Source of the DNA: Firmicutes bacterium UBA6226
GTDB lineage: Bacteria > Bacillota_A > Clostridia > Peptostreptococcales > Acidaminobacteraceae
Direction of reading: 5' to 3'
NCBI GenBank assembly: GCA_002441045.1
Contig: DJWQ01000128.1
Coordinates: forward strand, 1-6,025
Length of the DNA stretch: 6,025 nucleotides
Shown here: piece after piece, positions 5,759 to 6,025 of the stretch
How positions within the stretch are numbered: the first letter of the stretch is position 1
Layout: each line of letters begins with the position of its first letter
Position numbers and translations under genes: made by a program
Notes under the pieces: generated by a model
Database searches by the model: none
Seen by the model: only the letters and a program-made list of their open reading frames with translations
What the model was told of the DNA's origin: nothing

Positions 5759-6025
5759 GATTCTGTGTCTCAAACATATTGATGTATCCCGCATCGCTGG
5801 TATCTAGTTTGCCATGCTTAAAGAGTCGAATGACAGGGCGTAGTGGGTAGGATCTATTATTTTTAAGCACGACTGCTTTTTGATTGTTTGATAATAAAAC
5901 ATGTGTGCCTGCTGGATATGGGATAATACATCTTGAAAATGCATTTGCAAGGTTAAAATCAAACAGTCTACCTGCGTTACCCATAATGTATTCAAGTGCT
6001 TCATTATGTGGATAAGCATTTCGAT
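5730..6025 (-). CDS. HD-GYP domain phosphohydrolase, C-terminal end (5' part outside window)
   Basis: This is the last 98 or so residues of a protein read on the - strand, cut by the right edge. The frame is open from the edge (first full codon ends at 6023), so the Met codon at 5984 is internal. The sequence RNAYPHNEALEYIMGNAG followed by RLFDFNLANAFSR, then PYPAGTHVLLSNNQKAVVL and YPLRPVIRLFK, is the typical tail of HD-GYP proteins: the last helices of the HD domain and the small beta-rich segment after it (compare the common form PYPxGTxVxLSNGExGVV...PLRPxV). Full-length relatives hydrolyse cyclic di-GMP, but the catalytic HD and GYP motifs would lie beyond the window, so activity cannot be judged. 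It is convergent with tldE and shares the intergenic terminator region. A sensory or receiver domain may precede it; that is not visible. Confidence 0.82.
   Translation of the reverse strand, partial: RNAYPHNEALEYIMGNAGRLFDFNLANAFSRCIIPYPAGTHVLLSNNQKAVVLKNNRSYPLRPVIRLFKHGKLDTSDAGYINMFETQNLTITKIIYE

Noticed and set aside
5804..6019. Second - strand frame overlapping the HD-GYP gene
   Set aside because: Its translation resembles no family and it overlaps the HD-GYP frame, whose C-terminal motifs are clear.

Overview
The window is AT-rich, with strong AGGAGG-type ribosome binding sites 5-6 nt before the start codons and stem-loop/T-tract terminators. The gene content (RsbW/RsbV/RsbU-type partner switching, a TldD/TldE pair, an HD-GYP protein) suggests a low-GC Gram-positive bacterium, probably clostridial. 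That placement is an inference from style and content; no taxonomic marker is present.

Region 1 (1-2666, + strand) looks like one operon. It opens with the C-terminal half of a putative Na+/H+ antiporter, cut by the left edge. Only 12 nt later comes a three-gene partner-switching module: an RsbW/SpoIIAB-like ATP-binding kinase, a short STAS-domain antagonist, and a two-domain protein joining a response-regulator receiver to an RsbU/SpoIIE-type PP2C phosphatase. Spacings are 12-14 nt and each gene has its own Shine-Dalgarno. In the family model, receiver phosphorylation controls the phosphatase, the phosphatase dephosphorylates the STAS protein, and that protein then captures the kinase away from its target. 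No sigma factor or other target is visible, so the output is unknown. A strong terminator closes the unit.

Region 2 (2667-5662, + strand) starts with a control region of about 225 bp. It holds an extended -10 promoter with a perfect inverted repeat in its spacer, and a second candidate promoter close to the gene. Then come tldD (putative metalloprotease, HExxxH motif) and tldE/pmbA (inactive partner subunit), which overlap by one base. The pair should form a TldD/TldE peptidase complex; its substrate is not evident here. A long hairpin ends the unit and probably also serves the opposing gene.

Region 3 (5730-6025, - strand) is the C-terminal end of an HD-GYP family protein (probable cyclic-di-GMP phosphodiesterase type), convergent with tldE and cut by the right edge. 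A perfect inverted repeat overlaps its stop codon.

I found no rRNA, tRNA, CRISPR array, transposon or phage feature. Most of the window is recognisable gene families. The least explained parts are the target of the partner switch, the tldD control region and the substrate of TldD/TldE.
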